DNA from: Streptomyces platensis
GTDB lineage: Bacteria > Actinomycetota > Actinomycetes > Streptomycetales > Streptomycetaceae
Length of the DNA: 64,000 nucleotides
Direction: 5' to 3'
Assembly (NCBI RefSeq): GCF_008704855.1
Contig: NZ_CP023691.1
Coordinates: 8,432,001-8,496,000, forward strand
Under the pieces are notes generated by a model. It was not told where the DNA came from and did no database searches. It saw only the letters and a program-made list of their open reading frames with translations. A program made the position numbers and the translations under genes. Shown piece by piece: positions 17,501-26,928 of the stretch (its first letter is position 1; every line of letters begins with the position of its first letter).

Positions 17501-20500
17501 TTCCGGCGGGGTCGGTGACGCCTTCGAGTTTGCCTGCCGGGGTGTAGGAGTAGCGGGTGGTGTCAGCTGGGGCGTCGGCGGATCGGGTGTGGTGCTGCAG
17601 GAGCTGGGTGGTCTGGCCGCGGGCGTCGGTAACCGTGGTGGTGGCGGTGCCGCCTTCTGGCGGGACGATGGTGGTTCGGTCGCCGCCGTGGCGTGTCTTG
17701 GTGACCGCCAGGACCTTGCCGCCCTCGCCGTTTCCGGCGACGTCCCGGCTCTCGGTTTCCCGGCCCAGCCCGTCGTAGGTCTTCCAGGTCTGGGTCTCGA
17801 CGCTCAGGGCATCGGCGGGCTTGAAGAGCGCACGTTCAGGCTTCCCGGACACGTAGTACGGGGCGAAGGCCTTCGCGGCCAGGCCGCGTTCGTCGTAGAA
17901 CGTGTCGTTGATCAGCCGCCCGCCGTCAGGGCCGGGAGCCTGGGTCTGGCGTGCGCGCAGGTAGCCGTCGTACAGGGTGTAGGAGACCGTCTGCGACTGG
18001 GCGGTGGGGTTGAGGGTGTACTGGGCGACGGCAGTCGGCTTGCCCTCTTCGACAAAGTAGGCGAACTGGTAGGTGGGCATGGAGCCGCGGTCGGGCAGCC
18101 ATACCTTCACCGAGCGGCCCAGCGCGTCGTACTTCAGCGTGGTGCGTTTGCTGTTGGTGTCGACGGTGGCGAGGGGCTGGCCGCGCAGCGGGTCGAGTTC
18201 GGTCGTGGTGGTCTGCGCGGTGGTGCTGTCCTTGGCGACGGCGGGCGGTGTGGTGACGACGGTCTTGGCCGGGAAGCCGGTGGCCGGGGAGTAGACCGTG
18301 GTGGTGGTGCGGCCGTCGGCGCGGGCGGTGCGGGTCGGCGCGCTGTCACCGATGGCGACCACGTTCGCCGTGAGATCGGTGGCCTTCTCCGGGCGTCCGT
18401 AGTTGTCGTAGGTGGTACCGGTCTCCAGGTAGGTGGCCGTGGTGCCGTCGTGCTTCTTCAGTGTGGCGGCGGCGGTGGCATCGCCCTTGGTGGGCGCGGC
18501 GCCGTAGTTGCCGCCGTCGTAGGCGGTACGGACGTCGGAGATGACGTCCTTGGACCGGTCCGGGCTGGTGCCGCATTCGGTGGAGACGGTCTCGACCCGG
18601 GCGGGCAGGGTGAGGATGTTCTTGTCGGTGTTGGTGGCGTAGGTGGTGCGGGTGCACCGGTCGTCGTCGGCGGTGGAGTCGTCGCCGCGGTCGCTGACCT
18701 CTTTGACGCGGCCGGCAACAGTGTCGAAGGCAGAGGCGGTGGTGGTCGTTCGCCACTTCGCACCGGCGCCGTCGTCGAGGGAGGTCCAGGCGCGGGTGCT
18801 GGCCGTGCCGGAGAAGTTGGCGGTGACCGTCCCCCAGTCGCGGGTCTTCTTGGCCGTCTGGTGGTGCCAGGGCCGGCTGACGGTCTTGGCCAGGACCTTC
18901 CCGTCCGGCCGCGAGAAGGTAGCCGTCTTGTAGGCGAATCCGGCAGCGGAGGCGTCGTCGGTGAGAGGCTCGCCCTCCCCAGCGCCCAGCGAGACGCTGA
19001 CGTCCTTGCTGCCGCCGCTCGCGGTCTTGCGGTCGCCGTCCATGCCGCGCAGGAAGTAGCTGTCCTCCTGCGTCTTCATGGCGTCCGCACCCGTGCCCTG
19101 GCCGCCGGTCCGGACACGGACGTGGCCGTAGCCGCGCCACTGCGACCAGGTCTTGAACTTCTCCTTGGTCAGCCCGTCATCGTCGTCATAGTGCCAGGCC
19201 GCATCATCGAGGTAGTCGTAGCGGGTGACCTGGTCCGGCGCGCCCCCGGTGCGGTCGGTGGTCGTCACGGACTCGACGACGTACTTGTTGAACCACTCCC
19301 TGTCCATGTCGTCGCTGGAGCTGCCGCCGATGAACTGGGGGAAACAGCGGCTGGTGTTGGACTCCGGGGTGGGCAGGTCGTTGAACGCGCAGGCGGGCTT
19401 GGAGTAGTTGACGTCGGTCTGGCCGCCGTATTCGTCGTCGATGGTCGACAGGCGGTCCTTGACGTAGGGGGCGTAGCCGTCGCCGGTTTTGTCGAGGCGG
19501 TTGGCGAGCTGGGTGTAGGCGAAGGTGGTCTTCGGCAGGGTGATCGGGGTGGCATCGGTCCGGCCGGTGTGCTGGACGGACTCCAGTTCCAGCTGGTAGT
19601 CGACGTCGGCCTTGCCCCAGCGGTGAGCCAGCGCCCAGGAGTCGACCGGGGTGAGGACACCGTCCTTGAGGATTTCGGTGGTCACCCCCGTCAGCCGCTT
19701 GCGCGTCCAGAAGGTGGGGGAGAGACGCCCCTGGTCACAGGCGGTGCCGGCCTTGCAGTTCAAGTCCCAGGGGGTGTCGTACCAGTAGAAGCTCTTGGCG
19801 TCGATGGTGTCGGCCGCGCAGGTGACCCCGCTCTGCGGCAGGCAGCGCTCGGAGTTGGCGAAGGACACCTGCGCCAGCGGCTTGCCCGCGTACAGGTCAC
19901 CGGAGGACCGGCCGTATTCGATGCGCTTGAGGTAGCCGCCCCGGGTGTAGGGGGTGTCGTCGTCCTTGTCCAGGTCGCGGCCGTAGGAGTTGGTCTCCTT
20001 GTCGTAGTAGTACGAGATCGCGTTGCCGTGCGGGTCGACGACGTAGTCGAGGTTCCAGCGCCACGCCTGCTGGCACCAGGAGTCCTTGAAGGCGTCCTTG
20101 TGGCAGTCCTCGCCGCTGTCGTTGCCGAAGACGGGCACGGTCCAGGCCGAGTTCGTGGTGTTCTTGCCGGCTGCCCAGCCGGGTAGCTTGTGGTAGCCGA
20201 AGTAGAAGCGGGTACCGGAGGGTTCGGTCAGCTCCCAGTACTCGTTGTCGTTGTCATCGTTGTCGCGAGCCGACGAGGTCAGTCGCTTGATCCTGGTGCC
20301 GTCGTCGTTCTGGAGCTTCCACTCGTCCTTGCCGGCCGGGACCAGTTCGCCGGCCTTGCCGTTGAAGGAGATGAAGGCGTTGTCGTAGCCCCAGCACAGG
20401 TCAGCGGGCTTGCTGCCGTCGGCGTGCTTCTCCCCGTCGTCGGAGCAGGGCTTGTAGCGGCGCTCGATGTAGCCCGGCCACAGCTCGAAGCCGTCACCGG

Positions 20501-21452
20501 CCCAGGACCCCTGGTTGTTGCTGTTGCCGGTGCGGCCGTCGATGGAGCCGGAGGAGTACGACAGACCCACGCTCGGCTTGAGACCTCCGGGGACCTCCGG
20601 GACCGGCATGTCGTAGGACCACGTGAAGTCACCGGTGTTGAGGTTGGTGTTCCACGTGGCGGAGGGGGAGAGGCTGGTCGCCTTGTAGTCACCCTTCACG
20701 CTCTTGTCGTCACCGACGACCGCCAGCACGGTGGGACCGCTCGCCCGCAGCGGCACAGAGGCCGCTGTCAGGGTGTGCTTTTCGGCGTTGTTCCTGGCGG
20801 GAAGAGGCCGATCGGTGCGGCAACCGTCCTTCTCCGGAGTGGTCGCCGCACACGCGGGGAGTTCGACCAGACGCAGACGGGAGGCGTAGCCGCCGCCGTA
20901 GGTCCCGGCGAACGCCGCGTAGTCGACGGTCACTCGCACGGGCGCCGGCGACACAGCGCCCTTCGGCGTGGCTGCGGTTTCCGGCTGGAGCGTGAACAGC
21001 ATGCCGTCGACGCCGGCCCGGCGGGTCTGCTTTTGGCCGAGGACTCGAGCGGTCACCGCGCGGGGGGTCGCGGAGCGCCTCGCAGCGGACGATGCCTTGA
21101 CACTCTGGGCGGGCGCCAGTGTGAGAGGCAGATCCCCGCCCGCACCAGAAGCCGACGAAGCCGCGCTTCCTTCGGCAGGATGGAGGATTGCGGAACCGGC
21201 CGCGGGCCAATCGCTCTTGGGGTGTGCTTGGGGGACGCGTGGCCCCTTGGCCAGCTTCCGCGGTTTGACCCGCATGCCATCGATTCCCGGAACGGGTTTT
21301 CCGACGTCGGGGCGGCTCGATGCTCCAGGTGCCGCTACCGCTTGAGCCACCGGGAGAGCCTGCAACAGGGATCCAACCAGCACCACAGAGACGCCCATAG
21401 CGACTCTGCGCCGGAGCCGAGCACGTCTGATGAGACCACGTATGCCGTTCAC
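14562..21452 (-). CDS. RHS-repeat polymorphic toxin with Hint domain and ADP-ribosyltransferase tip
   Basis: A 2296-aa protein from the GTG at 21452, which has a G-rich Shine-Dalgarno (GGGGTGGGG) 7 bp upstream; reading on to 21614 would overlap the LamG gene. A signal-anchor region (V-A-M-G-V-S-V-V-L-V-G-S-L-L) is followed by an RHS shell and many YD repeats, and the RHS core ends with HLGAREYDPETGRFLSVDP. A pretoxin Hint domain begins at SFLPGTEVALADG and ends VLVHNS; it should cut off the tip. The last 118 residues match R-S-E class ADP-ribosyltransferases of the pierisin/scabin type: Y-R-S-D-T-R with R2187, S-T-T at 2225-2227, and E2263-x-E2265 in H-E-R-E-I-A-I-P. Predicted: exported contact toxin that ADP-ribosylates a target. 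The target is unknown. The adjacent 134-aa gene is the likely immunity. Confidence 0.85.
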   Translation of the reverse strand: MNGIRGLIRRARLRRRVAMGVSVVLVGSLLQALPVAQAVAAPGASSRPDVGKPVPGIDGMRVKPRKLAKGPRVPQAHPKSDWPAAGSAILHPAEGSAASSASGAGGDLPLTLAPAQSVKASSAARRSATPRAVTARVLGQKQTRRAGVDGMLFTLQPETAATPKGAVSPAPVRVTVDYAAFAGTYGGGYASRLRLVELPACAATTPEKDGCRTDRPLPARNNAEKHTLTAASVPLRASGPTVLAVVGDDKSVKGDYKATSLSPSATWNTNLNTGDFTWSYDMPVPEVPGGLKPSVGLSYSSGSIDGRTGNSNNQGSWAGDGFELWPGYIERRYKPCSDDGEKHADGSKPADLCWGYDNAFISFNGKAGELVPAGKDEWKLQNDDGTRIKRLTSSARDNDDNDNEYWELTEPSGTRFYFGYHKLPGWAAGKNTTNSAWTVPVFGNDSGEDCHKDAFKDSWCQQAWRWNLDYVVDPHGNAISYYYDKETNSYGRDLDKDDDTPYTRGGYLKRIEYGRSSGDLYAGKPLAQVSFANSERCLPQSGVTCAADTIDAKSFYWYDTPWDLNCKAGTACDQGRLSPTFWTRKRLTGVTTEILKDGVLTPVDSWALAHRWGKADVDYQLELESVQHTGRTDATPITLPKTTFAYTQLANRLDKTGDGYAPYVKDRLSTIDDEYGGQTDVNYSKPACAFNDLPTPESNTSRCFPQFIGGSSSDDMDREWFNKYVVESVTTTDRTGGAPDQVTRYDYLDDAAWHYDDDDGLTKEKFKTWSQWRGYGHVRVRTGGQGTGADAMKTQEDSYFLRGMDGDRKTASGGSKDVSVSLGAGEGEPLTDDASAAGFAYKTATFSRPDGKVLAKTVSRPWHHQTAKKTRDWGTVTANFSGTASTRAWTSLDDGAGAKWRTTTTASAFDTVAGRVKEVSDRGDDSTADDDRCTRTTYATNTDKNILTLPARVETVSTECGTSPDRSKDVISDVRTAYDGGNYGAAPTKGDATAAATLKKHDGTTATYLETGTTYDNYGRPEKATDLTANVVAIGDSAPTRTARADGRTTTTVYSPATGFPAKTVVTTPPAVAKDSTTAQTTTTELDPLRGQPLATVDTNSKRTTLKYDALGRSVKVWLPDRGSMPTYQFAYFVEEGKPTAVAQYTLNPTAQSQTVSYTLYDGYLRARQTQAPGPDGGRLINDTFYDERGLAAKAFAPYYVSGKPERALFKPADALSVETQTWKTYDGLGRETESRDVAGNGEGGKVLAVTKTRHGGDRTTIVPPEGGTATTTVTDARGQTTQLLQHHTRSADAPADTTRYSYTPAGKLEGVTDPAGNKWAYQYDQFGNQVLSKDPDKGTTKAAFDDRSQQISSEDANGAVLATVYDGLGRKTELHDKTPDGPLRAKWVYDTVTEAKGQLAESTRYLDGKPYTTKVTQYDTLYRPQRTETVIPDSEGALAGTYHAGTSYYENGLPKARSFSRMGNLAGKGWNYSYANDTLRMTTVYGADIRSDATYTLAGQPLTYKIVGSGGKPTQVTNSYEFGTRRLSNSRVDRQDVPGVDQSATYGYDPAGNVTSLSDVSRTGTDTQCFTHDYLRRLTEAWTQDEKTCADKPAGSLIAGPTPYWQSYGYDTAGNRTNLTQHDPTSDVAKDTKTAYRYPKPGTPQPHTLTSIDTTGPTGTSTSTYGYDNTGNTTTRTLAGDKQTLTWDIEGHLTKVTEPAGDKGTKTTGYVYDANGNRLITHTDDRTTLTLGDHTELTLDKGTDKPKATRYIPLGSGNQAVLADDGTYTLTLADRLGTGQLAINAADQTLTQRRQLPFGSPRGTKPTNWPGTKGYVGGTDDTADTGLTHLGAREYDPETGRFLSVDPVMNLTDSQSLNGYAYAGSTPMTDSDPTGLMRPAESGAKGCDPVLCPWMNWGSKQDRQRFLNGLAAINPARWGGYRSHPKAAVLPGLWVDSTWERSDEFTNAIYAEATSRQLFYQGMFDIDPREGSTQVTLTNLKFGVCSELEGHCQESFAQLLFSSMANGAMTFLGSRDGGGVRAGGGRRGDTSPCPHSFLPGTEVALADGKKKNIEDITTGDTVVATDPETGKTTTRPVVSTIVTKDDKHFTDLTITTPAGEASIIATDTHPFWSVDKKKWINAGDLRPGTQLRTPQGTTAKITAVRHFHKQQQTHDLTIAGTHTYYVLAGDTPVLVHNSGGPCSLYRSDTRGPDEIFGSGFDPRGDNMDLLEHASGYSTDSGYVSTTTSESVAIKRGGNVYEIRGVNGVDVNKEFPGNPFAHEREIAIPGRVDTSCIVACRLRDGTRVRNPNYGGG

Positions 21453-21565
21453 TTCTGTCCCCACCCCTTGTTGCTCACCGATCGGAGCCCTCGGCACCGT
21501 GGTGTTTGACTCCGGAAGAAAGTGCACTGGTGTGTGGCGGGCGGTCCGAACCGCCCGCCAGGTGA

Positions 21566-24500
21566 TCAGCCCGCGTCGGGCACGTTCGGTACCTCGCTGG
21601 GCAGCTCGTACCACTCACCAGCCAGGCGGCCGATCTGTTCATCGGTGAGCGCGCCCTGGAAGGCCCAGACGTCGTCGATCGCGCCAGGCCAGTAGTCCCG
21701 GAAGGCGCCGCGCCCCTTCGCCCGGCCGATCTGCAGAGACGTCAGGGCCCCGATGGAGATCACGTCTTCGGCCCACGGCACCACCTCGGTGCACTGCTCA
21801 TCGTCGGCCCGGCCGTCGCCGTCCGCGTCCAGGCAGGCCGCCTCACCGAGTTCACCGTTGACGTAAATACGCAGGAGCCTGGCGAAGCCGTCGTACACGA
21901 TCGCGATGTGGTTCCAGTCCGCCACGCTGCTCATGGGGCGCGCGCTGCCTGCCCAGTCGTAGTCGGTATCGCTCGTGTCAGTCCGGGCGGTGACCGCCTG
22001 CCACACTCCATCACCTGTCTTCTTAGGGTTCGGTACGAACCCCATGGCAAAGCTGCTGGCATTCGTTGCCTCAGCGCTCACTAGCGACGCCGGACGGGTG
22101 GGGGCCGATGCCGCCTGTGCCCATGCGGTCACGGTGAAACTCTCACTCGTGTCGAGGGGAATCGAGCTGGAGGCATAGTTCTGGGCGCCATCCAGCACCA
22201 GCCCTCCGTCTCCCAGGAAACCGGCTCCGGGCACCTGCTTCGCCCCGCCGCCCAGCGTCATGGTCGGCCCCTGCGCGACGGAGTTGGCCCCGGGCGTGGC
22301 CGCCTGGTCGAACTGCCACCGGCCGGTCAGGACCGGACGGCGCTGTACGAGCTGGTGGATCTCGCCCTCGGAGACCGGGCGGTCGAAGACACGGACGTCA
22401 TCGATCTGACCAGTGAGGTAGTCCGTGTACGAACCGCGGTACAGGGCCCGGCCGATCTGCAGGGCACCGTCGCCGTACCAGGCCTGTGGCGCGGAGGTGC
22501 TGCCCTGCAGGATGCCGTTGACGTACAGGCTCACGGTGTTGTCGATCGTGTCGTGCACGGCGGCCAGGTGCGCCCACTTGTCGATGGCCGCCTTCCGCTT
22601 CGAGGCGATGCGCTGTTGGGTGACGTTGCCGTCGGTGGCGTCCTTGGTGGCCAGCCGGGCGCTCCACAGGCCGCCGGAGGCCTCGTACGAGAGGTAGAAG
22701 GAGCTGAGGAAGCCGCCGTCCTGCGCGACGATGGTCTGGTTGCGGGTGGCGTCGGTGACCCGGGCCCAGGCGGTGACCGCGTAGGACCGTTCGGTGTTGA
22801 AGTGCGCCGCGTCCACCGAGGCGTGGTCGTCCTTGCCGTCCAGCGTCAGGGCGTTGCCCGCGACCCCTGCCTTGCCGGGCTCGGCGCCGCCATGGAGGGC
22901 GGCGGGCATGACGTCGCCGTGGCCGGTGACCTGCTTGGCGTCGGCCGGTTCATCGAGCGGGAAGAGTGCGCGGGCAGGCCGCCCGGGGCCGTGGATGCGC
23001 TCCTTGTTGTACAGCTGGGTGACCTCGCCGGCCGAGACGGGCTTGTCGAAGATTTGCACCTCGTCGAGGGATCCGGGGAAGAAGGAGCCGGGCTTACCGT
23101 CGTAGGAACCGGCCCCCAGCTGAAGCCCGCGGCGGGCGTTCCACGCGGTGGTGTACGGCGTCTGACCAGCCAGCTTGCCGTTGACGTACAGCTGGAGCAC
23201 CTTGGCGGTGCTGTCGTAGACGCCCACCAGGTGGGTCCACTCGTTGGCGGTGACACCGCCGGGCTGGGCGGCCATCGCGCGGGCGATCCCGGCGTCGGGG
23301 CTGTCGGACGTGTACTGGTTGAACACCCACCGCTTGAGGTCGGAGGAGTAGTACAGCTCGAAGCCCGGCCGGTTGTTGCCCGGCTGGGTGGCGACGATCG
23401 CCGGATGGTCGGGGATCTGACTGGGGCGCACCCAGGCCGAGATGGAGAAGCCGCGGGAGGTGTCGACGACGGGGATGTCAGTGGCCGCGTACCCGTCGGT
23501 GCCATTGAAGGACAAGGCGGTGGTGCCAGCCACTCCTTGTGCACCGGGTATGGCGCCTCCGTGCAGGTCGGCGGTCCGTGCCGGGGTGGAACCCTTCGCC
23601 TCGGTGGCGCCGGTCGGCTCGTCGAACTGCCAGGTGGCGCGCTCGGGCTGGCCGGCCTTGACCCGGAACCGGTAGGTGCGGATCTCACTGTTGTTGCCTG
23701 CTACGTCCAAGGCCTGGACGGTCACGAAGTTCAGTCCGGGCTTCTCCGGTTGGACCGGGATGTTCCGCGCCGCGCCAGCACTGGTCGTGACCGTGTTCTT
23801 GTCGGACGGGTCGCCGTTGACGCCGTACTGGTAGCGGTTCACGTCACGGTGGGTGTCAGCGACAGTGAAGGTGCCGTACTGGCCCACCCCGTCGTACCAG
23901 GGATCCTCCGGATTCTCGGGGTCGGAGGGGGGAAACTCCCCTGAGCTGATCGTGGGGGCCGCGGGCACCTGGGTGTCGAGGACGAAGTAGCACGCCTCGG
24001 CGGAACCGGTGAACGACCACGGGGAGTACTGCGCGCCGTCGTAGGTCCGCACCGCCCAGCTCACCGTCTTCTTCGCCGGAATCGAGGCGGGCAGGCTGAT
24101 GGAGAAGGAGGAGCCGGAGCGCTTCGCCGTCGTCAGACCCGGCTTCCATCGCGCGATGCTGCCCTTGCCGTCCCCGGCATCCCAGCTCGCCTGGAACTGG
24201 ACCTGGACCTTGTCCCGGTCGGGATCGGTGACATCGTTGGCGTAGATGTCTCCCCGGGTGCGGATCCGAGCGGCAGCGCCGGACTTCTTGCAGGTGCCGC
24301 CGTACTTCATCGTCAGCTGCGACGGCTTGACCTGCGGCGGTGGCCGGTTGTAGGTCACCCGCAGATAGGCCTTGTCCGAGAACCGCTTCCAGGCCTCACC
24401 GTCGATCTCGCTGGCGGCCTTCAATCCGAACGTCAGCGTCGGCCACTTGTTGTCCGCCGCCTCCTGCACGGCGGATCTGACACCGAACTCAGCGTCCTTG

Positions 24501-25915
24501 GCCGAGCAGCCCTGGTAGCCGTAGGCGAAGGTTTCCGAGGCCAGCTGCTTCTGCCAGAACCCCGACTCGTTCTGGGAGTTCCAGGTCGTCGAGGACGAGA
24601 TCGGTCGGGTCCGCCACAGTTCCACCTCTCTCTTCTTGCAGGAGGCGGACCAGGTGTTGCGGACGACGAACTCGGCCGACAGCACCGACTTTCCAGCAAA
24701 CGCCGATGTCGGAATCTGGTAGAAGAGCCGCTTGGTGTCATCGGGCTGACAGTGGTTCCAGTCGCAGTACCCCATCCCCGCGTCATGGTCGCCGTTGAAC
24801 TTCCACTGCGGGGAGGACGCCCAGTACTTCGATGCCATCGTCCATGAGGTTGCTCGAGGGGTGGACCACTGCGGGTCGATGAAGACCGGGTAGACGGTGT
24901 CCTTGCCCTTCAGGACGTCGGCGTCGGGCTTGAGGACGACCTGGTCCTGGCCGGCCGGGACGTCCACCCCCACTGGCGCGAGCTTGCCCGACTCACCGGC
25001 CGACGGTTCATCGCCTTGGGCGCCATCCGAGGCCCCGGCGCCACGGGACGTCCTCCCCGCAGCCTTCCGGAACTTGAGTCCCTTCTGGGAAGCGTCGGAA
25101 CCGGGGCCCGTGCTGGAATCCCACATCAGCGGCGTCGGCGCCTCGAACACCGGCGAGCCGGCACCTTGGTCAGCCGCATTCAGACCGCCGGCAGCGGTCT
25201 CTTTGACGTCGATGCCGTCCGCCGCCAGCTTCAGTCGAAGCTGCCCCAGCTCCGAACTGTGCGCGGCCTGGGCGGTCTTGACGATCAGCAGCTGAGTGAA
25301 ACCGTCTGCTTGTGCTCCCATCCGCAGGTCCACACCGGGCAGTACGTCGCGATACGTGGCCTCCGCGCCGTCGAGCACCGGAGTGGGCAGCGTCCCCGGC
25401 CAGGACAGTGCCAGTGCGCGCCCTGCCTTGCGCATCGTCACCAGCGGCTTGTCACCGCCGCCCGAGAATGCCAGACCCACGGCTGTGGCCTTCGGCGTTA
25501 CCGTCCCGTTGCTCTGCTCGGCCAGGTCAGTGTCGATGTCCTTCCACTGCCCCGAGACCCTGGTGCGGATCGGACGCAGGTACTGCCGGGCCTGGAGCTT
25601 GCCCTCCGCAGTGGCCACGACATCGGCCGACTCGCCGCGCAGAGAGGCAACTTCGACCTCGTGCCCACTGCGCTTGGCCTGCTCCAGGGCGGCGTCTTCG
25701 GTGGGGGCTTGATCGTCCGGCTCGTGCACGTTGGCGGTGGTCGCGGCGCCTTTAGACGGACGAGGCGCAGCCCAGGCGGATGAGCCAAGCATCGCGGGCA
25801 GCAGGCCTGCTGTCAGCAGCCCGCTCATCCCCGCCGATAACACCCGTTGAAAGCGTCTTCGACGCACCGTGACAGGCATCCCCGTCATCCCCCGCCCAAA
25901 AAATGAAGATTTCAT
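21566..25915 (-). CDS. Exported LamG-domain protein, partner of the RHS toxin
   Basis: A 1449-aa protein with a twin-basic signal sequence (R-R-R-R-F-Q-R-V-L-S-A-G, hydrophobic core, A-W-A-A-P). The middle has a DNRLRE-like beta domain (AEFVVRN and VELWRTRPI segments). The second half has three concanavalin/LamG jellyroll domains, each with F-S-I-S/V-T-A-W-A/V-R and L-Q-I/L-G-R/A-x-Y/G and ending with W-A-F/V-F-D. The start is uncertain: ATG at 25915, or in-frame ATGs at 25888 or 25876 near G-rich sequence. It lies 113 bp upstream of the RHS toxin on the same strand. LamG followed by RHS is a recurring Streptomyces pair, so it probably displays or helps deliver the toxin at the cell surface. 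No catalytic residues seen. Confidence 0.8.
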   Translation of the reverse strand: MKSSFFGRGMTGMPVTVRRRRFQRVLSAGMSGLLTAGLLPAMLGSSAWAAPRPSKGAATTANVHEPDDQAPTEDAALEQAKRSGHEVEVASLRGESADVVATAEGKLQARQYLRPIRTRVSGQWKDIDTDLAEQSNGTVTPKATAVGLAFSGGGDKPLVTMRKAGRALALSWPGTLPTPVLDGAEATYRDVLPGVDLRMGAQADGFTQLLIVKTAQAAHSSELGQLRLKLAADGIDVKETAAGGLNAADQGAGSPVFEAPTPLMWDSSTGPGSDASQKGLKFRKAAGRTSRGAGASDGAQGDEPSAGESGKLAPVGVDVPAGQDQVVLKPDADVLKGKDTVYPVFIDPQWSTPRATSWTMASKYWASSPQWKFNGDHDAGMGYCDWNHCQPDDTKRLFYQIPTSAFAGKSVLSAEFVVRNTWSASCKKREVELWRTRPISSSTTWNSQNESGFWQKQLASETFAYGYQGCSAKDAEFGVRSAVQEAADNKWPTLTFGLKAASEIDGEAWKRFSDKAYLRVTYNRPPPQVKPSQLTMKYGGTCKKSGAAARIRTRGDIYANDVTDPDRDKVQVQFQASWDAGDGKGSIARWKPGLTTAKRSGSSFSISLPASIPAKKTVSWAVRTYDGAQYSPWSFTGSAEACYFVLDTQVPAAPTISSGEFPPSDPENPEDPWYDGVGQYGTFTVADTHRDVNRYQYGVNGDPSDKNTVTTSAGAARNIPVQPEKPGLNFVTVQALDVAGNNSEIRTYRFRVKAGQPERATWQFDEPTGATEAKGSTPARTADLHGGAIPGAQGVAGTTALSFNGTDGYAATDIPVVDTSRGFSISAWVRPSQIPDHPAIVATQPGNNRPGFELYYSSDLKRWVFNQYTSDSPDAGIARAMAAQPGGVTANEWTHLVGVYDSTAKVLQLYVNGKLAGQTPYTTAWNARRGLQLGAGSYDGKPGSFFPGSLDEVQIFDKPVSAGEVTQLYNKERIHGPGRPARALFPLDEPADAKQVTGHGDVMPAALHGGAEPGKAGVAGNALTLDGKDDHASVDAAHFNTERSYAVTAWARVTDATRNQTIVAQDGGFLSSFYLSYEASGGLWSARLATKDATDGNVTQQRIASKRKAAIDKWAHLAAVHDTIDNTVSLYVNGILQGSTSAPQAWYGDGALQIGRALYRGSYTDYLTGQIDDVRVFDRPVSEGEIHQLVQRRPVLTGRWQFDQAATPGANSVAQGPTMTLGGGAKQVPGAGFLGDGGLVLDGAQNYASSSIPLDTSESFTVTAWAQAASAPTRPASLVSAEATNASSFAMGFVPNPKKTGDGVWQAVTARTDTSDTDYDWAGSARPMSSVADWNHIAIVYDGFARLLRIYVNGELGEAACLDADGDGRADDEQCTEVVPWAEDVISIGALTSLQIGRAKGRGAFRDYWPGAIDDVWAFQGALTDEQIGRLAGEWYELPSEVPNVPDAG

Positions 25916-26208
25916 GAAGAAGTTGTGGGCGGGAACGTATAGGCAAGAGTGTTCGCCTGGATACCTTCATGAATCGTGATCTATGGAGTGGAACCGACAT
26001 TCCGCCTTAAGGAGCTAAGTGATGCCTATCACCATGCTGTGGGGTTGTGCGGATTCAAGCCGCAATCGGAGTGGGAACGCGCCAGCAACCCAACGTCACA
26101 AAGGTGTACAGCGGGCGGTTCAATTCCGCGAGCCGAGCGGCTGATGCGTCGTGCCCGGCTGGCGACGTACAGGCGGTCGTGGTCAGGGCGACAGCAACGG
26201 CCTGTGGC
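25916..26208. promoter_or_regulatory. Control region upstream of the LamG-RHS operon
   Basis: No gene seen. Two TTCATGAA palindromes, one at 25911-25918 straddling the LamG start and one at 25966-25973, are 55 bp apart, possible operator sites. The stretch is AT-richer than its neighbours near 25900-25990, fitting a promoter for the leftward operon. Confidence 0.35.
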
Positions 26209-26240
26209 GGTGCGCCGCAGGCCCGTGCCTGCGGCGCACC
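26209..26240. terminator. 14-bp perfect hairpin downstream of the HNH nuclease gene
   Basis: GGTGCGCCGCAGGC at 26209-26222 pairs with 26227-26240 across the loop CCGT. It lies 37 bp past the stop of the leftward gene ending at 26278. No T-run follows, as is usual for actinobacterial terminators. Confidence 0.65.
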
Positions 26241-26277
26241 GCTGCGTCCCGGCGGAAGCTGCGGGCCGCGGTTGGTG

Positions 26278-26928
26278 CTATGCCTGCTCGTACTCGACGT
26301 CGGTGCTCTCGCAGCCGGCTGCGAGTTGGCGCAGTGTGTCGCGTTCGCGCCGGTCGACGGTCAGGGCCCACCGGAGCTTGGTGCCCACCCAGTCGGCCAG
26401 ATACGTACACCGGGCCGTGGCCGCTGGCGGCATCCATTCGGCCGGGTCCTGGTCGGCCTTGGACCGGTTGGTCTTCGCAGTGACGGCGACCAGGGAGCGT
26501 TCGGCGCCGAGGTCGTTGGCGTAGGCCTGGCGCCGCGCGGCGGTCCACTGCGAGGCACCGCTGTCCCAGGCTTCGGCCAGCGGCACCATGTGGTCGATGT
26601 CCAGGCCCGACGGCCCGGCCACGGTGGTCTCGTCGTAGTAGGAGCGCCAGGTGCCGCCGGTGATCTTGCAGCCCGCGCCGACCGTGGGCTCGGTGACGGC
26701 CTCGGCCAGGAGGACTTCGGCCCGGGTGTGGCAGCCGTCCTTGTCCTCGTCGATCCAGTGCTTGAACTTGGTGCGCTCATATCCGTCGCGCACTTCGGCG
26801 GCCTGGGGGAGTGCTTCGATGCCGGCGTGGAGGCTGAGCGTCTCGGCAGCCTGTGCGGGGGTGGCTGTGGTGAGGGGCAGCAGGGCGAGGGCCGCGGCCG
26901 CGAAGGCGCGAGCAGTCGTCTTGTCCAT
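26278..26928 (-). CDS. Exported HNH-type nuclease (GmrSD C-terminal/DUF1524-like)
   Basis: A 216-aa protein with a signal peptide ending T-P-A-Q-A-A. The mature part carries W-I-D-E-D-K-D-G-C-H-T-R, T-G-G-T-W-R-S-Y-Y-D, then the beta-beta-alpha-metal motif L-D-I-D-H-M-V-P-L-A-E-A-W with D112-H113, and N-D-L-G-A-E-R-S-L-V-A-V, N-R-S-K and D-P-A-E-W-M-P-P. This is the small secreted HNH family of actinobacteria related to the GmrSD C-terminal domain. It should cut nucleic acid outside the cell. A paralogue, made as a lipoprotein, lies 1.3 kb away at 28250-28960 on the other strand. Only the leader differs strongly. Confidence 0.85.
   Translation of the reverse strand: MDKTTARAFAAAALALLPLTTATPAQAAETLSLHAGIEALPQAAEVRDGYERTKFKHWIDEDKDGCHTRAEVLLAEAVTEPTVGAGCKITGGTWRSYYDETTVAGPSGLDIDHMVPLAEAWDSGASQWTAARRQAYANDLGAERSLVAVTAKTNRSKADQDPAEWMPPAATARCTYLADWVGTKLRWALTVDRRERDTLRQLAAGCESTDVEYEQA

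Noticed and set aside
17121..20186. 1021-codon plus-strand ORF
   Set aside because: Antisense to the RHS gene, Gly/Val-rich as mirror frames of GC-rich genes are; the minus strand has RHS repeats throughout.
22355..23944. 529-codon plus-strand ORF
   Set aside because: Antisense to LamG domains; no domain of its own.
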